Shown here: piece after piece, positions 1-9,340 of the stretch
Position numbering within the stretch: position 1 is the stretch's first letter
How the letters are laid out: each line of letters begins with the position of its first letter
Assembly (NCBI RefSeq): GCF_023100845.1
Contig: NZ_CP095864.1
Span: 2,480,001 to 2,544,000 of the forward strand
Reading direction: 5' to 3'
Source of the DNA: Gordonia sp. PP30
Lineage (GTDB): Bacteria > Actinomycetota > Actinomycetes > Mycobacteriales > Mycobacteriaceae
DNA: 64,000 nt
Translations under genes and position numbers: made by a program
The notes under the pieces: model-generated
Databases searched by the model: none
Told to the model about the DNA's origin: nothing
What the model saw: the letters and a program-made list of their open reading frames with translations, nothing else

Positions 1-13
1 TGTTCCTCAGCGC

Positions 14-979
14 TCAGTCGGCCCGGCGCTGCGCACGGCGCTCCCGCACTTTCTCGACCCGCTCGCGGAACTCGCGGGCCCGCTCTTCGTAGTCCGGAGG
101 CAGCGTGAACCGCACCCCGGTCTCGTGCAGGTCGGCCGCGACGGTGCCGTCGCCGGGATAGATCTGCCGCAGCAGCGGCTCGGGCAGGCCGCGGCGCTTC
201 CACTCGCGCGGGTAACCGACCGACACCTCCTCGAAGCGCACGTCGTCGTACCAGGTGGTGCGCGGGATGTGCAGATGCCCGTAGACGCAGACCTCCGCGT
301 GGAAGCGGGTGTGCCAGTCGGCGGTCTCCTCGGTGCCGCACCAGAGCGCGAACTCCGGGTACATCAGCGCATCGCAGGGCTCGCGGCGCAGCGGCCAGTG
401 GTTGATCAGGATGGTCTTCTCGGCCGGATCGAGGGCCTCCAGCCGCTCCCGCGTCGCCGCCACCCGCGCCCGGCCCCACGCATCGCGGGTCCCGAACGGT
501 TCGGGTGAGAGCAGGAACTCGTCGGTGGCGACGACATTGCGTTCCCGCGCCAGCGCGAGTGCCTGCAACGCCGTAGCGGTGCCCTCGGGGCGGAAGGTGT
601 AGTCGTACAGGAGGAACATCGGCACCACGCGAACCGGCGGCAGGCCGTCGCCCGGATCGAACAGCGGATAGCGGTCCTCCGGGGTGATCACCCCGATGTC
701 CCGGCAGGCCTGCACCAGGTAGTCGTACCGGGCGACGCCGAAGATCTGCAGCGGGTCCTTGCTGGTGGTGTACAGCTCGTGGTTGCCCGGCACCCAGACG
801 ACCGTCTGGAAGCGCGCCTTGAGCCGCCGCAGCGTGTCGATGATGTCGTCGGTGCGCTCGGACACGTCCCCGGCCGCGATCAGCCAGTCCCCCGGATCGC
901 TCGGCCGGATCGCATCGACGATGTGCTCGTTGCCCCGGTGCGCCACGTGCAGATCGCTGATCGCCCAGAGTGTCGCCAT
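14..979 (-). CDS. pptH: PptH-like calcineurin-fold metallophosphoesterase
   Basis: A 321-residue metallophosphoesterase. The metal-binding motifs are in order: SDLHV near the N-terminus, GDVSE, GNHELY, and GHLHIPRT near the C-terminus. The size and motifs resemble M. tuberculosis Rv2795c (PptH), which removes phosphopantetheine from acyl carrier proteins and opposes the transferase PptT. That assignment is inferred from family resemblance; pptT, the usual neighbour, would lie just beyond the left edge and cannot be checked. I chose the ATG at 979 because the protein then begins directly with the first beta strand (MATLWAISDLHV). A longer frame reaches 1048 but would overlap the divergent flavoprotein gene. 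The protein is probably cytoplasmic, with no signal peptide. Confidence 0.8.
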   Translation of the reverse strand: MATLWAISDLHVAHRGNEHIVDAIRPSDPGDWLIAAGDVSERTDDIIDTLRRLKARFQTVVWVPGNHELYTTSKDPLQIFGVARYDYLVQACRDIGVITPEDRYPLFDPGDGLPPVRVVPMFLLYDYTFRPEGTATALQALALARERNVVATDEFLLSPEPFGTRDAWGRARVAATRERLEALDPAEKTILINHWPLRREPCDALMYPEFALWCGTEETADWHTRFHAEVCVYGHLHIPRTTWYDDVRFEEVSVGYPREWKRRGLPEPLLRQIYPGDGTVAADLHETGVRFTLPPDYEERAREFRERVEKVRERRAQRRAD

Positions 980-1013
980 GAGATGCCATGCTGCCAGAGC
1001 CCGCGATCGCGCG

Positions 1014-1019
1014 TAGCGT
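1014..1019 (+). promoter_or_regulatory. -10 box, leaderless start of flavoprotein gene
   Basis: TAGCGT lies 6 nt before the ATG at 1026 and no Shine-Dalgarno sequence is present, so transcription probably begins at the start codon itself. This spacing decides for ATG 1026 over the in-frame ATG at 1038. Confidence 0.5.
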
Positions 1020-1025
1020 GGGTTC

Positions 1026-2228
1026 ATGGACGGCTCAATGGTGATCATCGGTGGCGGTCTGGCCGCGGCGAAGTCCGCTGAAGCGCTCCGGGAGCGAGGG
1101 TTCGACGGCGCGATCTCGGTGGTCGCCGCCGAACATCATCTCCCCTACGAACGACCGCCGCTCTCCAAGGACTTCCTGGCCGGCAAGGCCGAGCGATCGT
1201 CGGTCTTCCCGCACGACGGCGACTGGTACGCCCGGCACCGGGTCGACGTGCACACCGGTGTCCGCGCCACCAAGATCGACCGCGACGGCCGCTTCGTCAT
1301 CCTCGACGACGGTTCCGCGCTCCACTACGACAAGCTGATCCTCGCCACCGGCTCGTCGCCCCGCCGCTTCCTCGGCGACCCGGACGTCGCCTATCTCCGG
1401 ACACTCGACGACTCCGAGCGGCTGCGCACCTACCTCGGTGACGGCAGACGCCTGGTGGTGGTCGGCGCCGGATGGATCGGCCTGGAGGTGGCCGCCACCG
1501 CCCTGCAGGCCGGCACCGAGGTCACCGTCATCGAACCGCAGCCGCTGCCGCTGGCCGGGATCCTCGGCGACCGGGTCGCCGAGGTGATCGCCGATCTGCA
1601 TCGGGGCCACGGCGTCGACCTGCGGCTCGATACCGGGGTCGACAGCATCGCGGTCGGCGACGCACCCGGCGGCACGGTGGTCACCGACGACGGCACGTCG
1701 CTGGCGGCAGACGTGATCCTGGTCGGGATCGGCGCCGTCCCGGAGGTCGCCCTCGCCACCGACGCCGGCCTGTCGGTGAGCAACGGGGTGGACGTCGACG
1801 GCGGACTGCGCACATCGGACCCGAACATCTTCGCCGTCGGGGACATCGCGAATCAGGAGCATCCGCTGTTCGGCCGCCTCCGGGTGGAGCACTGGGCCAC
1901 CGCGCTCAACCAGCCCGCCGTGGCCGCGGCCAATGCGCTCGGGCACGACGAGACCTACGACCGGCTGCCGTACTTCTTCACCGACCAGTACGACTTCGGG
2001 ATGGAATATCGCGGCCACGCCTCCGGAAAGGACCGGGTGGTGATCCGCGGCGACACCGGCGCCCTGAAGTTCCTCGCGTTCTGGCTCGACGACGACTCCC
2101 GGGTGCTCGCCGGGATGAATGTGAACCTCTGGGACGACGGCGAGGCGATCGCCGAGCTGATCACGAGCGGGCGCCCGGTGTCCCCCGACCGGCTCACCGA
2201 CCCGGAGGTACCGCTCGACGCGGTGTAG
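1026..2228 (+). CDS. FAD-dependent ferredoxin/rubredoxin reductase family oxidoreductase
   Basis: A 400-residue flavoprotein of the ferredoxin reductase (BphA4/rubredoxin reductase) type, which moves electrons from NAD(P)H through FAD to a small iron-sulfur protein. It shows the N-terminal dinucleotide fold (VIIGGGLAAAKSAEAL), the family motif YERPPLSKDF, the NAD-binding fold VVVGAGWIGLEVA near residue 145, and an FAD-contacting GDIAN segment near residue 275. A C-terminal reductase domain follows from about residue 310. No ferredoxin or oxygenase gene is adjacent, so its redox partner is unknown. The gene diverges from the PptH-like gene and is probably monocistronic. Confidence 0.85.
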   Translation: MDGSMVIIGGGLAAAKSAEALRERGFDGAISVVAAEHHLPYERPPLSKDFLAGKAERSSVFPHDGDWYARHRVDVHTGVRATKIDRDGRFVILDDGSALHYDKLILATGSSPRRFLGDPDVAYLRTLDDSERLRTYLGDGRRLVVVGAGWIGLEVAATALQAGTEVTVIEPQPLPLAGILGDRVAEVIADLHRGHGVDLRLDTGVDSIAVGDAPGGTVVTDDGTSLAADVILVGIGAVPEVALATDAGLSVSNGVDVDGGLRTSDPNIFAVGDIANQEHPLFGRLRVEHWATALNQPAVAAANALGHDETYDRLPYFFTDQYDFGMEYRGHASGKDRVVIRGDTGALKFLAFWLDDDSRVLAGMNVNLWDDGEAIAELITSGRPVSPDRLTDPEVPLDAV

Positions 2229-2260
2229 CGCGTCGGCGCCCGGCGCGGGCATCCCGGGGT

Positions 2261-2266
2261 TACCGT
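2261..2266 (+). promoter_or_regulatory. -10 box for GNAT gene
   Basis: TACCGT stands 7 nt before the ATG at 2274, with no ribosome binding site between. The in-frame GTG at 2265 lies inside this box, so ATG 2274 is the better start. Confidence 0.45.
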
Positions 2267-2273
2267 GGAGCGC

Positions 2274-2603
2274 ATGACTTCCGAGAACCCGGTCCCGCCG
2301 CCCACCGTCACTCTGGAGCCGACGCCGCGGTTGCGGGACAATCCCGACCGCGACCGGTACGAACTCTGGTCCGGCGACGAGCTGGTCGGCGTCGAAGGCT
2401 ACGAGCGCGACGCCGACGGGCACCTGGTGCTGCTGCACACGGTGGTCACCGAGAAGTTCGGCCACGCCGGTTTCGCGCGTCTCCTGGTGCACGAGGTGCT
2501 CGACGATGCCGCGGCCCGCGGTGTCACCGTGCGGCCGGTGTGCACCTACGTGCAGAAGTTCGTCGAGCGCTTCCCGCAGTACCGCTCGGTCATCGCCGGC
2601 TGA
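2274..2603 (+). CDS. YjdJ-type small GNAT N-acetyltransferase-like protein
   Basis: A 109-residue single-domain protein matching the short GNAT subgroup (YidJ/YjdJ, NATD1-like). It has a beta-strand section (HLVLLHTVVTEKF), a degenerate acetyl-CoA loop (GHAGFARLLVHEVLDDA), and the family ending VRPVCTYVQKFVERFPQY. The usual G-x-G-x-G/A loop reads EKFGHAGFA. The substrate is unknown; the group is usually annotated only as predicted acetyltransferases. It converges with the secreted lipase-like gene, whose stop is about 25 bp away. An imperfect 7-bp repeat (CTGACGC/GCGTCAG) in the gap might end both transcripts. Confidence 0.75.
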   Translation: MTSENPVPPPTVTLEPTPRLRDNPDRDRYELWSGDELVGVEGYERDADGHLVLLHTVVTEKFGHAGFARLLVHEVLDDAAARGVTVRPVCTYVQKFVERFPQYRSVIAG

Positions 2604-2627
2604 CGCGGTACCGCGGGACGCGAGGCG

Positions 2628-3404
2628 TCAGCCGCGGTACTCGCGGTAGTACGGGGCGTCCGGCAGCATCGATCCGCGGCCGGTGAGCACGCCGTCCGGA
2701 TCGTCGACGAACTTGCCCTCGCACTTGCCGGCCAGCGACGCGGCGACCGCGTCCCAGACGTCGGCGTTCAGCGGTTCCACGGTGTGCTGGTAGTCCGCGG
2801 GCACCGGCTTGAGCTCCGGGATCGGCGTCACCCGGCACTGTCCTCCGTCGAGGTGGCCGTCGGCGAACTCGCGGGTGCTGCGGATGCCGTAGTATGCGGT
2901 GTCGCCGGGCGTGTCGTCGCCGGCGTTCAGGGTGTTGATGAACGGGGTGTTCGGGCAGTTCTCTTTCGCGATGTCGGCCGTGCACGACGCCGGTGACCCG
3001 TACTGCGCGGTCCCGATGGCGACGTAGGTCGCCACCTTGTCGTGTCCGCCCTGCTCCTTGAGGTACCAGCGCGCGCTGATACCGCTGACGCTGTGGGCGA
3101 CGAGGGCGATCTTGTCGTGCGGGTGCTCGCGATGCACCTTGTCGACGGCATCGCCGATGACGGTCGCGTCATGGCGCAGATCGGTGCCCATCACGTCGAC
3201 CACCGTCGTCGGATACCCGCGCGCGGTGAGATCGTCGGCCATCCGCCTGTACATCGGGGCCAGCGAGACTCCGCCCAGCGACTGACCGGGCGTGAGGATC
3301 ACGCGGGTCGTGGCCGGTGCGGCCGAGGCGGGTGCGGCGACGGTGAGAGCGGTGCCCGCGGCGGCGACGGCGCAGGCCAGGGTGAGGAGAGTCTTCTTCG
3401 GCAC
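2628..3404 (-). CDS. secreted lipase/esterase-like alpha/beta hydrolase
   Basis: A 258-residue exported protein. Residues 1-29 form a Sec-type signal peptide (VPKKTLLTLACAVAAAGTALTVAAPASA, then APATTRV), with a likely AxA cleavage. The mature part resembles triacylglycerol lipase/esterase A family alpha/beta hydrolases. The nucleophile elbow reads VALVAHSVSG, so an Ala replaces the usual first Gly of GHSxG, while the Ser is kept. Several Cys residues (SCTADIAKENCP, GGQCR, GKCEG) could form disulfides outside the cell. The GTG at 3404 is chosen because it starts the signal peptide and sits 6 nt from a TACCCT box. The substrate is not predictable. Confidence 0.75.
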   Translation of the reverse strand: MPKKTLLTLACAVAAAGTALTVAAPASAAPATTRVILTPGQSLGGVSLAPMYRRMADDLTARGYPTTVVDVMGTDLRHDATVIGDAVDKVHREHPHDKIALVAHSVSGISARWYLKEQGGHDKVATYVAIGTAQYGSPASCTADIAKENCPNTPFINTLNAGDDTPGDTAYYGIRSTREFADGHLDGGQCRVTPIPELKPVPADYQHTVEPLNADVWDAVAASLAGKCEGKFVDDPDGVLTGRGSMLPDAPYYREYRG

Positions 3405-3410
3405 CCGATA

Positions 3411-3416
3411 AGGGTA
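3411..3416 (-). promoter_or_regulatory. -10 box for secreted lipase gene
   Basis: On the minus strand TACCCT lies 6 nt from the GTG at 3404. An overlapping TAGGCT begins at 3421. No Shine-Dalgarno sequence is seen, so the message is probably leaderless. Confidence 0.4.
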
Positions 3417-3429
3417 GCCTAAAGAACTT

Positions 3430-4740
3430 TCAGCGCGCCCACGACCCCGACCGGACACGCCAGGCGACCGCACCCAGCCGGGCGAGCATGAACACGCACA
3501 GCCCGGCCCAGATCCCCGCCAGACCCCAGTCGAAGGCGAGTGAGAGCCAGATCAGCGGCAGAAAACCGAGGAGTGCGCCGAGCAGGGTGGCCGTCCGCAG
3601 AAACGCGACGTCGCCCGCCCCCAGCAGCACGCCGTCGAGTGCGAAGACGATGCCGGCGACCGGCAGCATGGCGACCAGGAACCACCACGGCGTGACGACC
3701 GCGTGCAAGATCGCCGAATCGGCCGTGAAGATCCGCGGGATCAGGCCCGCGCCGGCCGCGAAAACCGCCGCGACCAGCACCGACAGTCCGAGGGAGAGAC
3801 CGGTGGCCCGCCGCGCGTCGGCCCGGGCGGCCGCGAACGCCTTCGCCCCGAGCGCCGCCCCGACCAGCTGCTGGGCGGCGATCGCCAGCGAATCGAGCAG
3901 CAGCGAGATGAACTCCCAGAGCTGGAGCACCAGCTGGTGCGCGGCGACTTGCGCCACCCCGAACCGGGCGGCGACCGCCGCCGCGGACACGAAGCACACC
4001 TGGAACGACACGCTGCGCAGGATCAGGTCGCGCGCCATGGTCAGCTGCGCGCGGACCACCCGCCAGACCGGGCGCAACCGCCCGCGCGACTCCCGGATCA
4101 GGTGCCCGGCGAACAGCAGTCCGGTGAGCCCCTGCCCCACCAGGTTCGACACCGCGCTGCCTTCCAGCCCCAGGCGCGGCGCACCGGCCAGGCCGTGAAC
4201 CAGCAGCACGCAGAGCACTGCCGACACCGCGAGGCCGGCCACCACGTACACCACCGGGCGCCGGGCCTCCTGCACACCGCGCATCCAGCCGTTGCCGGCC
4301 ATGGACAGCAGGATCAGCGGCACCCCGAACATCGCGGTCCGCAGCCAGCCCGTCGCATCGGCCGCGACTGCGTGGTCGGGCACGAGCGCGCGCAGGAGAT
4401 GCGGCGCGCTGGGATAGACCGCGGCGATCAGCAGCAGTCCCGCGCCGACCGCGATCCAACTGGCCTGCACGCCCTCGCCGACCGCCTCCCGCCGGTCCCC
4501 GGCGCCGAAGGCCCGCGCCGAGCGGGCGGTGGTGCCGTACGAGAGGAAGGTCAGCTGGGTGCTGATGATCGACAGCACCAGGGTCCCGACGGCCAGGGCC
4601 GCCAGCTGGTGACCGCCGAGCCTCCCGACCACGGCCAGGTCGAGCATCAGATACAGCGGCGGTGCGATCAGCACCACCAGCGCGGACGCGGCGAGACGGC
4701 CGAAGACGGCCGCCGACACCCCGCGCGGGGACGCTGTCAC
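3430..4740 (-). CDS. dinF: MATE family efflux transporter, DinF type
   Basis: A 436-residue inner-membrane protein with twelve predicted helices and the MATE/DinF pattern: two related halves, the first helix reading LYLMLDLAVVGRLGG, then LSIISTQLTFLSYGTTARSARAFGAGDR. MATE proteins export cationic compounds in exchange for H+ or Na+. The GTG at 4740 overlaps the stop of the upstream nanoRNase gene (GTGA), so translation is probably coupled. The neighbour order rbfA-nanoRNase-MATE is the same as Rv2838c-Rv2837c-Rv2836c (dinF) in M. tuberculosis. Substrate unknown. Confidence 0.88.
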   Translation of the reverse strand: MTASPRGVSAAVFGRLAASALVVLIAPPLYLMLDLAVVGRLGGHQLAALAVGTLVLSIISTQLTFLSYGTTARSARAFGAGDRREAVGEGVQASWIAVGAGLLLIAAVYPSAPHLLRALVPDHAVAADATGWLRTAMFGVPLILLSMAGNGWMRGVQEARRPVVYVVAGLAVSAVLCVLLVHGLAGAPRLGLEGSAVSNLVGQGLTGLLFAGHLIRESRGRLRPVWRVVRAQLTMARDLILRSVSFQVCFVSAAAVAARFGVAQVAAHQLVLQLWEFISLLLDSLAIAAQQLVGAALGAKAFAAARADARRATGLSLGLSVLVAAVFAAGAGLIPRIFTADSAILHAVVTPWWFLVAMLPVAGIVFALDGVLLGAGDVAFLRTATLLGALLGFLPLIWLSLAFDWGLAGIWAGLCVFMLARLGAVAWRVRSGSWAR

Positions 4741-5696
4741 GCCAGCGCGGAACGCAGCCGGGCGACGACCTCCGCGGCACTGCCGGTGTCGCTGTAGCCG
4801 GCCGCCCGGGTGTGCCCGCCGCCGCCGAGGCCGCGGGCGATCGGCACCAGGTCGACCTGCGACTTGCTGCGCAGTGAGACGTTCCAGTAGCCGGGCGTGG
4901 CCTCCTTGAACACGGCGGTCACGTCGGCCTCGCGCGCGGTACGCACGACGTCGACGATGCTCTCGCCGTCCTCCCAATCCATGCCGGACATCTGCTCGGC
5001 ACCGACCACGGCGACCACCAGACCCGCTCCCCCGCACGCACCCTCATCGAGGTCGGCGGTGGCGAGCACCCCCGAGATCAGACCGAGCCAGCCGAACGGA
5101 TGCGAGTCCATCAGGATGCGGCTCCACCGGGCCGAGTCGACGCCGGCCTCGGTGAGCCGGCCCGCCACCCGGAACGACGCCGGGCGCGCCCACTTGAAGC
5201 TGCCGGTGTCGGTGACCAGACCCGCGTACAGGCAGGTCGCGATGTCGCAGGTCAGGTCGACGCCCAGGGCGTCGATCACCTCGAGGACCAGGACCGCCGT
5301 GCAGTCGGACTGCGCGTCGATCAGGTCGAGATCGGCGAAACCGGCGTTCGACACGTGATGATCGATGCAGATCGTAGTCCCCGCCTCGCCGAAGACCGGC
5401 GCCAGCCGGCCGAGCCGGTCGACGGTGGCCGCATCGACGGCGACGGTGACCGGCGCCGGGGCCAGCGCGGCGTCGTCGACGATCAGCTCCGACCCGGGCA
5501 ACTGCCGCAGGGTACCCGGCAGCTCCTCGGGACCGGAGAACGAGACGGCGACCTCCGCCCCGCGCCCGCGCAGGGCCAGGCCCAGCGCGAGCGCGCTGCC
5601 GATGGTGTCGGCGTCGGGGCGGACGTGGCTGATGATCGACACCGTGCGCGCAGCGCTCAGCACCCCGGCGATGTCCGCGGCGGACGCCGGATTCAC
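4737..5696 (-). CDS. nrnA: DHH-DHHA1 bifunctional nanoRNase/pAp phosphatase
   Basis: A 319-residue DHH-family phosphoesterase. It has [11 protein letters not shown] (metal-binding DxD) near residue 24, the signature CIDHHVSN near residue 110, and the C-terminal DHHA1 nucleotide-binding loop [12 protein letters not shown] near residue 295. Members such as Rv2837c degrade short RNA oligonucleotides and 3'-phosphoadenosine-5'-phosphate, and the M. tuberculosis enzyme also cleaves cyclic dinucleotides. The GTG start at 5696 overlaps the rbfA stop by 4 nt. Its place in the translation operon is conserved in this order and suggests a link between mRNA turnover and ribosome assembly. Confidence 0.9.
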   Translation of the reverse strand: MNPASAADIAGVLSAARTVSIISHVRPDADTIGSALALGLALRGRGAEVAVSFSGPEELPGTLRQLPGSELIVDDAALAPAPVTVAVDAATVDRLGRLAPVFGEAGTTICIDHHVSNAGFADLDLIDAQSDCTAVLVLEVIDALGVDLTCDIATCLYAGLVTDTGSFKWARPASFRVAGRLTEAGVDSARWSRILMDSHPFGWLGLISGVLATADLDEGACGGAGLVVAVVGAEQMSGMDWEDGESIVDVVRTAREADVTAVFKEATPGYWNVSLRSKSQVDLVPIARGLGGGGHTRAAGYSDTGSAAEVVARLRSALA

Positions 5697-6142
5697 TCGG
5701 TGTCCCTGTCCTCGTCCTCGTGGCGGTACGGATCGGCGTCGCCGGCCGGCTTCGCCTCCCGGGCCGCGCGAGCCACCAGTTCGTCCTGGGCGCGGGCCCG
5801 GGCGAGAAGCTCGTCCATCGCCCGCGTCGCGTCCGGCACGGTGTCCAGCTCGAAGCGCAGGGTCGGCGTGAACCGCACGCCGGTGCCCGCGCCCACCAGG
5901 GAGCGCAGGGCACCGGTCGCGGCGGCCAGCCCGGCCGCCGCTTCGGCCACATCGGGTTCGTCGTCGACCGACGAGCCCATCACCGTGTAGAAGACGGTCG
6001 CGTCGTGCAGATCCCCGGTGACCCGGCAGTCCGTGATGGTCACATGAGCCAGCCGGGGATCCTTGATCTCGGTGCCGATCGCCGAGGCGACGATCGTGGA
6101 GATCCGCTTCGCGAGCCGTGCGGCTCGTGCGTGATCGACCAT
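5693..6142 (-). CDS. rbfA: 30S ribosome-binding factor A
   Basis: A 149-residue cold-shock/16S rRNA maturation factor. The start [22 protein letters not shown] and the segment [32 protein letters not shown] are typical of RbfA, and the KH-like core ends with [13 protein letters not shown]. The C-terminal ~35 residues are charged and probably disordered. The ATG at 6142 shares one base with the infB stop (TGATG), so the genes are translationally coupled. Confidence 0.95.
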   Translation of the reverse strand: MVDHARAARLAKRISTIVASAIGTEIKDPRLAHVTITDCRVTGDLHDATVFYTVMGSSVDDEPDVAEAAAGLAAATGALRSLVGAGTGVRFTPTLRFELDTVPDATRAMDELLARARAQDELVARAAREAKPAGDADPYRHEDEDRDTE

Positions 6143-8907
6143 CAGTCTCGCGCCTTCTCCACCATCTCGTACGTCTCGATGACGTCGCCGATCTTGATGT
6201 CGGAGTAGGTCAGCGTGAGACCGCACTCGAAGCCCTCGCGGACCTCGGTGACGTCGTCCTTCTCCCGGCGCAGCGAGCTGACCGTGAGATTCTCGGCGAC
6301 GACGGTGTTGTCACGCAGCAGCCGCGCCTTGGCGTTGCGGCGGACCACACCCGACTGGACCATGCAGCCGGCGATGTTGCCGACCTTGGACGACTTGAAG
6401 ATCGCGCGGATCTCGGTGCGGCCCAGCTCGACCTCTTCGTAGATCGGCTTGAGCATGCCCTTGAGCGCCGCCTCGATCTCCTCGATCGCCTTGTAGATGA
6501 TCGAGTAGTAGCGGATCTCGACGCCCTCGCGGTTCGCCAGCTCGGTCGCCTTGCCCTCGGCACGGACGTTGAAGCCGATGATGATCGCATCCGAGGCCGA
6601 CGCCAGGTTGACGTTGGTCTCGGTGACGCCGCCGACGCCGCGGTCGATGACGCGCAGCGAGACCTCGTCGTCGATCTCGATCCCGAGGAGAGCCTCCTCG
6701 AGGGCCTCGACCGTACCGGAGTTGTCGCCCTTGAGGATCAGGTTCAGCTGGCTGGTCTCCTTCAGCGCCGAATCCAGGTCCTCGAGGCTGATCCGCTTGC
6801 GGCTGCGGGCGGCCAGCGCGTTGCGCTTGCGCGCCGCACGCCGATCCGCGATCTGCCGCGCGATCCGGTCCTCCTCCACGACCAGCACGTTGTCACCGGC
6901 ACCCGGAACAGAGGTGAAGCCGATCACCTGCACCGGACGCGAAGGCAGCGCCTCCTCGACGTCGTCGCCGTGCTCGTCGACCATGCGGCGGACGCGGCCG
7001 TAGGCGTCGCCGGCGACCACCGAGTCACCGACGTGCAGGGTGCCGCGCTGGATGAGCACGGTCGCCACCGGACCGCGGCCGCGGTCGAGGTGCGCCTCGA
7101 TGGCGACACCCTGGGCGTCCATGTCCGGGTTGGCGCGCAGGTCGAGCGAGGCGTCGGCGGTCAGCAGGACCGCCTCCAGCAGCGCGTCGATGTTGGTGCC
7201 CTGCTTGGCCGAGATGTCGACGAACATGGTGTCGCCGCCGTACTCCTCGGGAACCAGGCCGTACTCGGTGAGCTGACCGCGGATCTTGGCCGGGTCGGCG
7301 CCTTCCTTGTCGATCTTGTTGACCGCGACCACCACCGGCACGTCGGCGGCCTGGGCGTGGTTCACCGCCTCGACCGTCTGCGGCATCACGCCGTCGTCGG
7401 CCGCGACCACCAGGATCGCGATGTCGGTGGCCTTGGCGCCGCGGGCACGCATGGCGGTGAACGCCTCGTGACCCGGGGTGTCGATGAACGTGATGAGACG
7501 CTCTTCGCCGTTGAGGTCGGTCATCACCTGGTAGGCACCGATGTGCTGGGTGATGCCGCCGGCCTCGCCCTCGCCGACGTTCTCCTTGCGGATCGTGTCG
7601 AGCAGGCGGGTCTTGCCGTGGTCGACGTGACCCATGACGGTGACCACCGGCGGACGCTGCGCGAGATCGTCCTCGCCGCCCTCGTCCTCGCCGTAGGTGA
7701 GGTCGAAGCTCTCCAGGAGCTCGCGGTCCTCGTCCTCGGGGCTGACGACCTGGACGACGTAGTTCATCTCGGAGCCGAGCAGCTCCAGCGTCTCGTCGTT
7801 CACCGACTCGGTGGCCGTGACCATCTCGCCGAGGTTGAACAGGGCCTGGACCAGCGATGCCGGGTTGGCGCCGATCTTGTCGGCGAAGTCCGACAGCGAG
7901 GCGCCGCGGGCGAGCCGGATGGTCTCGCCGTTGCCGTTGACCAGCCGGACGCCGCCGACCGTCGGTGCCTGCATCGAGTCGTACTCTTGCCGCTTCTGCC
8001 GCTTCGACTTGCGGCCCTTGCGGGGCGCGCCACCGGGCCGGCCGAACGCACCCGCGGCACCGCCGCGACCACGTCCGCCGCCACCGCCGCCACCGGGACG
8101 ACCGCGGAAGCCGCCGCCGGCGGCCGGAGCACCGCCACCGCCGCCACCGGGACCGCCGCGGTAACCGCCGCCACCGCCGGGACGACCGCCGCCGGGTCCG
8201 CCACGACCACCCGGGCGGGCGTCGGGACGGGCCGCGCGCTGCGGCATCGCACCCGGGTTCGGGCGCGGGGGCATGCTGCCGGGGCTGGGCCGGGGGGCAC
8301 CGGCGCCCGGGCGTCCGCCCGCGGCCGGACGGCCACCACCGGGCCGCGGGCCGGCCTGGCCCGGGCCGGGACGGGGTCCCTGCGGGCGCGGCGCGGGGGC
8401 CGGAGCCGACGAGTACGGGTTGTTACCGACGCGCGGCGGGCGCGGTGCGGGGCGCGGACCCGGACGCGGACCGGCCGCGGCGGGCTTGGTGGCCGCCGGG
8501 GTGGCCGCCGCCGGACGCTCGGGGGCCGGAGCCGGCGCGGGGGCCGGCTTGGGACCGGGCTTGGTCGCCGCGGGCTTGGCGGCCGCGGGCTGCGCCGGAG
8601 CCGGGGCCGCCGGAGCGGCCGCGGCGGTGCGGGCGCCGGGCTTCGGGCCGCCCGGCTTCGGTGCCGACGACGCGGCACCGGGCTTGGCCGCGGGCTTGCT
8701 CGCGGCCGGCTTCTGACTGGGTGCCGCCGCCTCGGGCTTGCCGTCGGCGGGGGCGAAAGATTCGCGAAGTCGACGGGCCACCGGGGCCTCGACGGTCGAC
8801 GACGCAGATTTGACGAACTCGCCTTGATCCTTCAGACGCTCCAGCACGATCTTGCTGGTGACGCCGAGTTCCTTGGCCAATTCGTGGACGCGGGCCTTGC
8901 CTGCCAC
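6142..8907 (-). CDS. infB: translation initiation factor IF-2
   Basis: A 921-residue initiator-tRNA-binding GTPase. The first IF2_N motif is [24 protein letters not shown] (residues 1-30). An Ala/Pro/Gly-rich linker covers about residues 60-300 and includes a Gly/Arg section with RGG-like repeats near 240-290. A second IF2_N follows at about 325-370. The GTPase domain begins with GHVDHGKT (about 426) and continues with [22 protein letters not shown] and [12 protein letters not shown]. Domains II-IV fill the C-terminus. GTG 8907 is preferred over an upstream GTG at 8919 because AGGAGAG lies at the right distance and the IF2_N domain starts there. Actinobacterial IF-2 is characteristically this long. 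Confidence 0.97.
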   Translation of the reverse strand: MAGKARVHELAKELGVTSKIVLERLKDQGEFVKSASSTVEAPVARRLRESFAPADGKPEAAAPSQKPAASKPAAKPGAASSAPKPGGPKPGARTAAAAPAAPAPAQPAAAKPAATKPGPKPAPAPAPAPERPAAATPAATKPAAAGPRPGPRPAPRPPRVGNNPYSSAPAPAPRPQGPRPGPGQAGPRPGGGRPAAGGRPGAGAPRPSPGSMPPRPNPGAMPQRAARPDARPGGRGGPGGGRPGGGGGYRGGPGGGGGGAPAAGGGFRGRPGGGGGGGRGRGGAAGAFGRPGGAPRKGRKSKRQKRQEYDSMQAPTVGGVRLVNGNGETIRLARGASLSDFADKIGANPASLVQALFNLGEMVTATESVNDETLELLGSEMNYVVQVVSPEDEDRELLESFDLTYGEDEGGEDDLAQRPPVVTVMGHVDHGKTRLLDTIRKENVGEGEAGGITQHIGAYQVMTDLNGEERLITFIDTPGHEAFTAMRARGAKATDIAILVVAADDGVMPQTVEAVNHAQAADVPVVVAVNKIDKEGADPAKIRGQLTEYGLVPEEYGGDTMFVDISAKQGTNIDALLEAVLLTADASLDLRANPDMDAQGVAIEAHLDRGRGPVATVLIQRGTLHVGDSVVAGDAYGRVRRMVDEHGDDVEEALPSRPVQVIGFTSVPGAGDNVLVVEEDRIARQIADRRAARKRNALAARSRKRISLEDLDSALKETSQLNLILKGDNSGTVEALEEALLGIEIDDEVSLRVIDRGVGGVTETNVNLASASDAIIIGFNVRAEGKATELANREGVEIRYYSIIYKAIEEIEAALKGMLKPIYEEVELGRTEIRAIFKSSKVGNIAGCMVQSGVVRRNAKARLLRDNTVVAENLTVSSLRREKDDVTEVREGFECGLTLTYSDIKIGDVIETYEMVEKARD

Positions 8908-8971
8908 TGCTCTCCTCACTTGGAGGCCGAGCGGGCAACCGCTACGGCCTCGGTTTAACTGAACAACGTGC

Positions 8972-9337
8972 TCATCGTGGCGACTTCACGGTGTGCTCAT
9001 GTCTTCTACTCACCTGTCCTGACTCCTGCGGAGTCCCTATGGCGGCCTCGCCGAAAATCTCGGCGAAGTCGTCCGCGTGCGCCTTCAGTCCGCGCACCCG
9101 GAGCGCCGGACCGAATGCCTGCCGCCGCACCGCCGCGGACACACAGTCCCGCGTCGGGTGCAGCCAGGCGCCTCGTCCCGGCAGGTTCCTCCGGTGATCG
9201 ATCGCCAGCACGACGCCCGTCGGGGCCTCGCTCTCCGGCACATCGCGCACCGCCACCCTGATCAATTCCGTGACCGGGCCGCGTTCACGACAACCCAGAC
9301 ACATGCGGATCGGATGTGTCGACTCTGGAAGAACCAC
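8972..9337 (-). CDS. ylxR: YlxR family RNA-binding protein
   Basis: A 121-residue protein of the YlxR/DUF448 family, encoded between nusA and infB in most bacteria. Visible signatures are [17 protein letters not shown], and [31 protein letters not shown]. The family is thought to bind RNA or nucleoid components, but its function here is inferred from position only. A GTG start at 9337 follows TAGACT by 5 nt; an internal ATG at MCLGCR is an alternative. The stop of nusA lies only a few bases upstream, so the genes are cotranscribed. Confidence 0.88.
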   Translation of the reverse strand: MVLPESTHPIRMCLGCRERGPVTELIRVAVRDVPESEAPTGVVLAIDHRRNLPGRGAWLHPTRDCVSAAVRRQAFGPALRVRGLKAHADDFAEIFGEAAIGTPQESGQVSRRHEHTVKSPR

Positions 9338-9340
9338 CGA

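Noticed and set aside
1035-2492. A long minus-strand frame opposite the flavoprotein gene
   Set aside because: Antisense shadow of a well-supported flavoprotein; it also crosses the GNAT gene and has no recognisable domain.
2600-2631. CTGACGC...GCGTCAG repeat between the GNAT and lipase-like genes as terminator
   Set aside because: The stem is only 7 bp around an 18-nt loop, with no T-run; too weak to list.
3406-3424. Possible iron-regulator (IdeR/DtxR) box before the secreted lipase gene
   Set aside because: Only about 11 of 19 consensus positions match, and the same bases are better explained as overlapping -10 boxes.
6118-8958. A 946-codon open frame on the plus strand, opposite infB
   Set aside because: It mirrors the codon pattern of infB in high-GC DNA, shows no protein family, and infB itself is certain.
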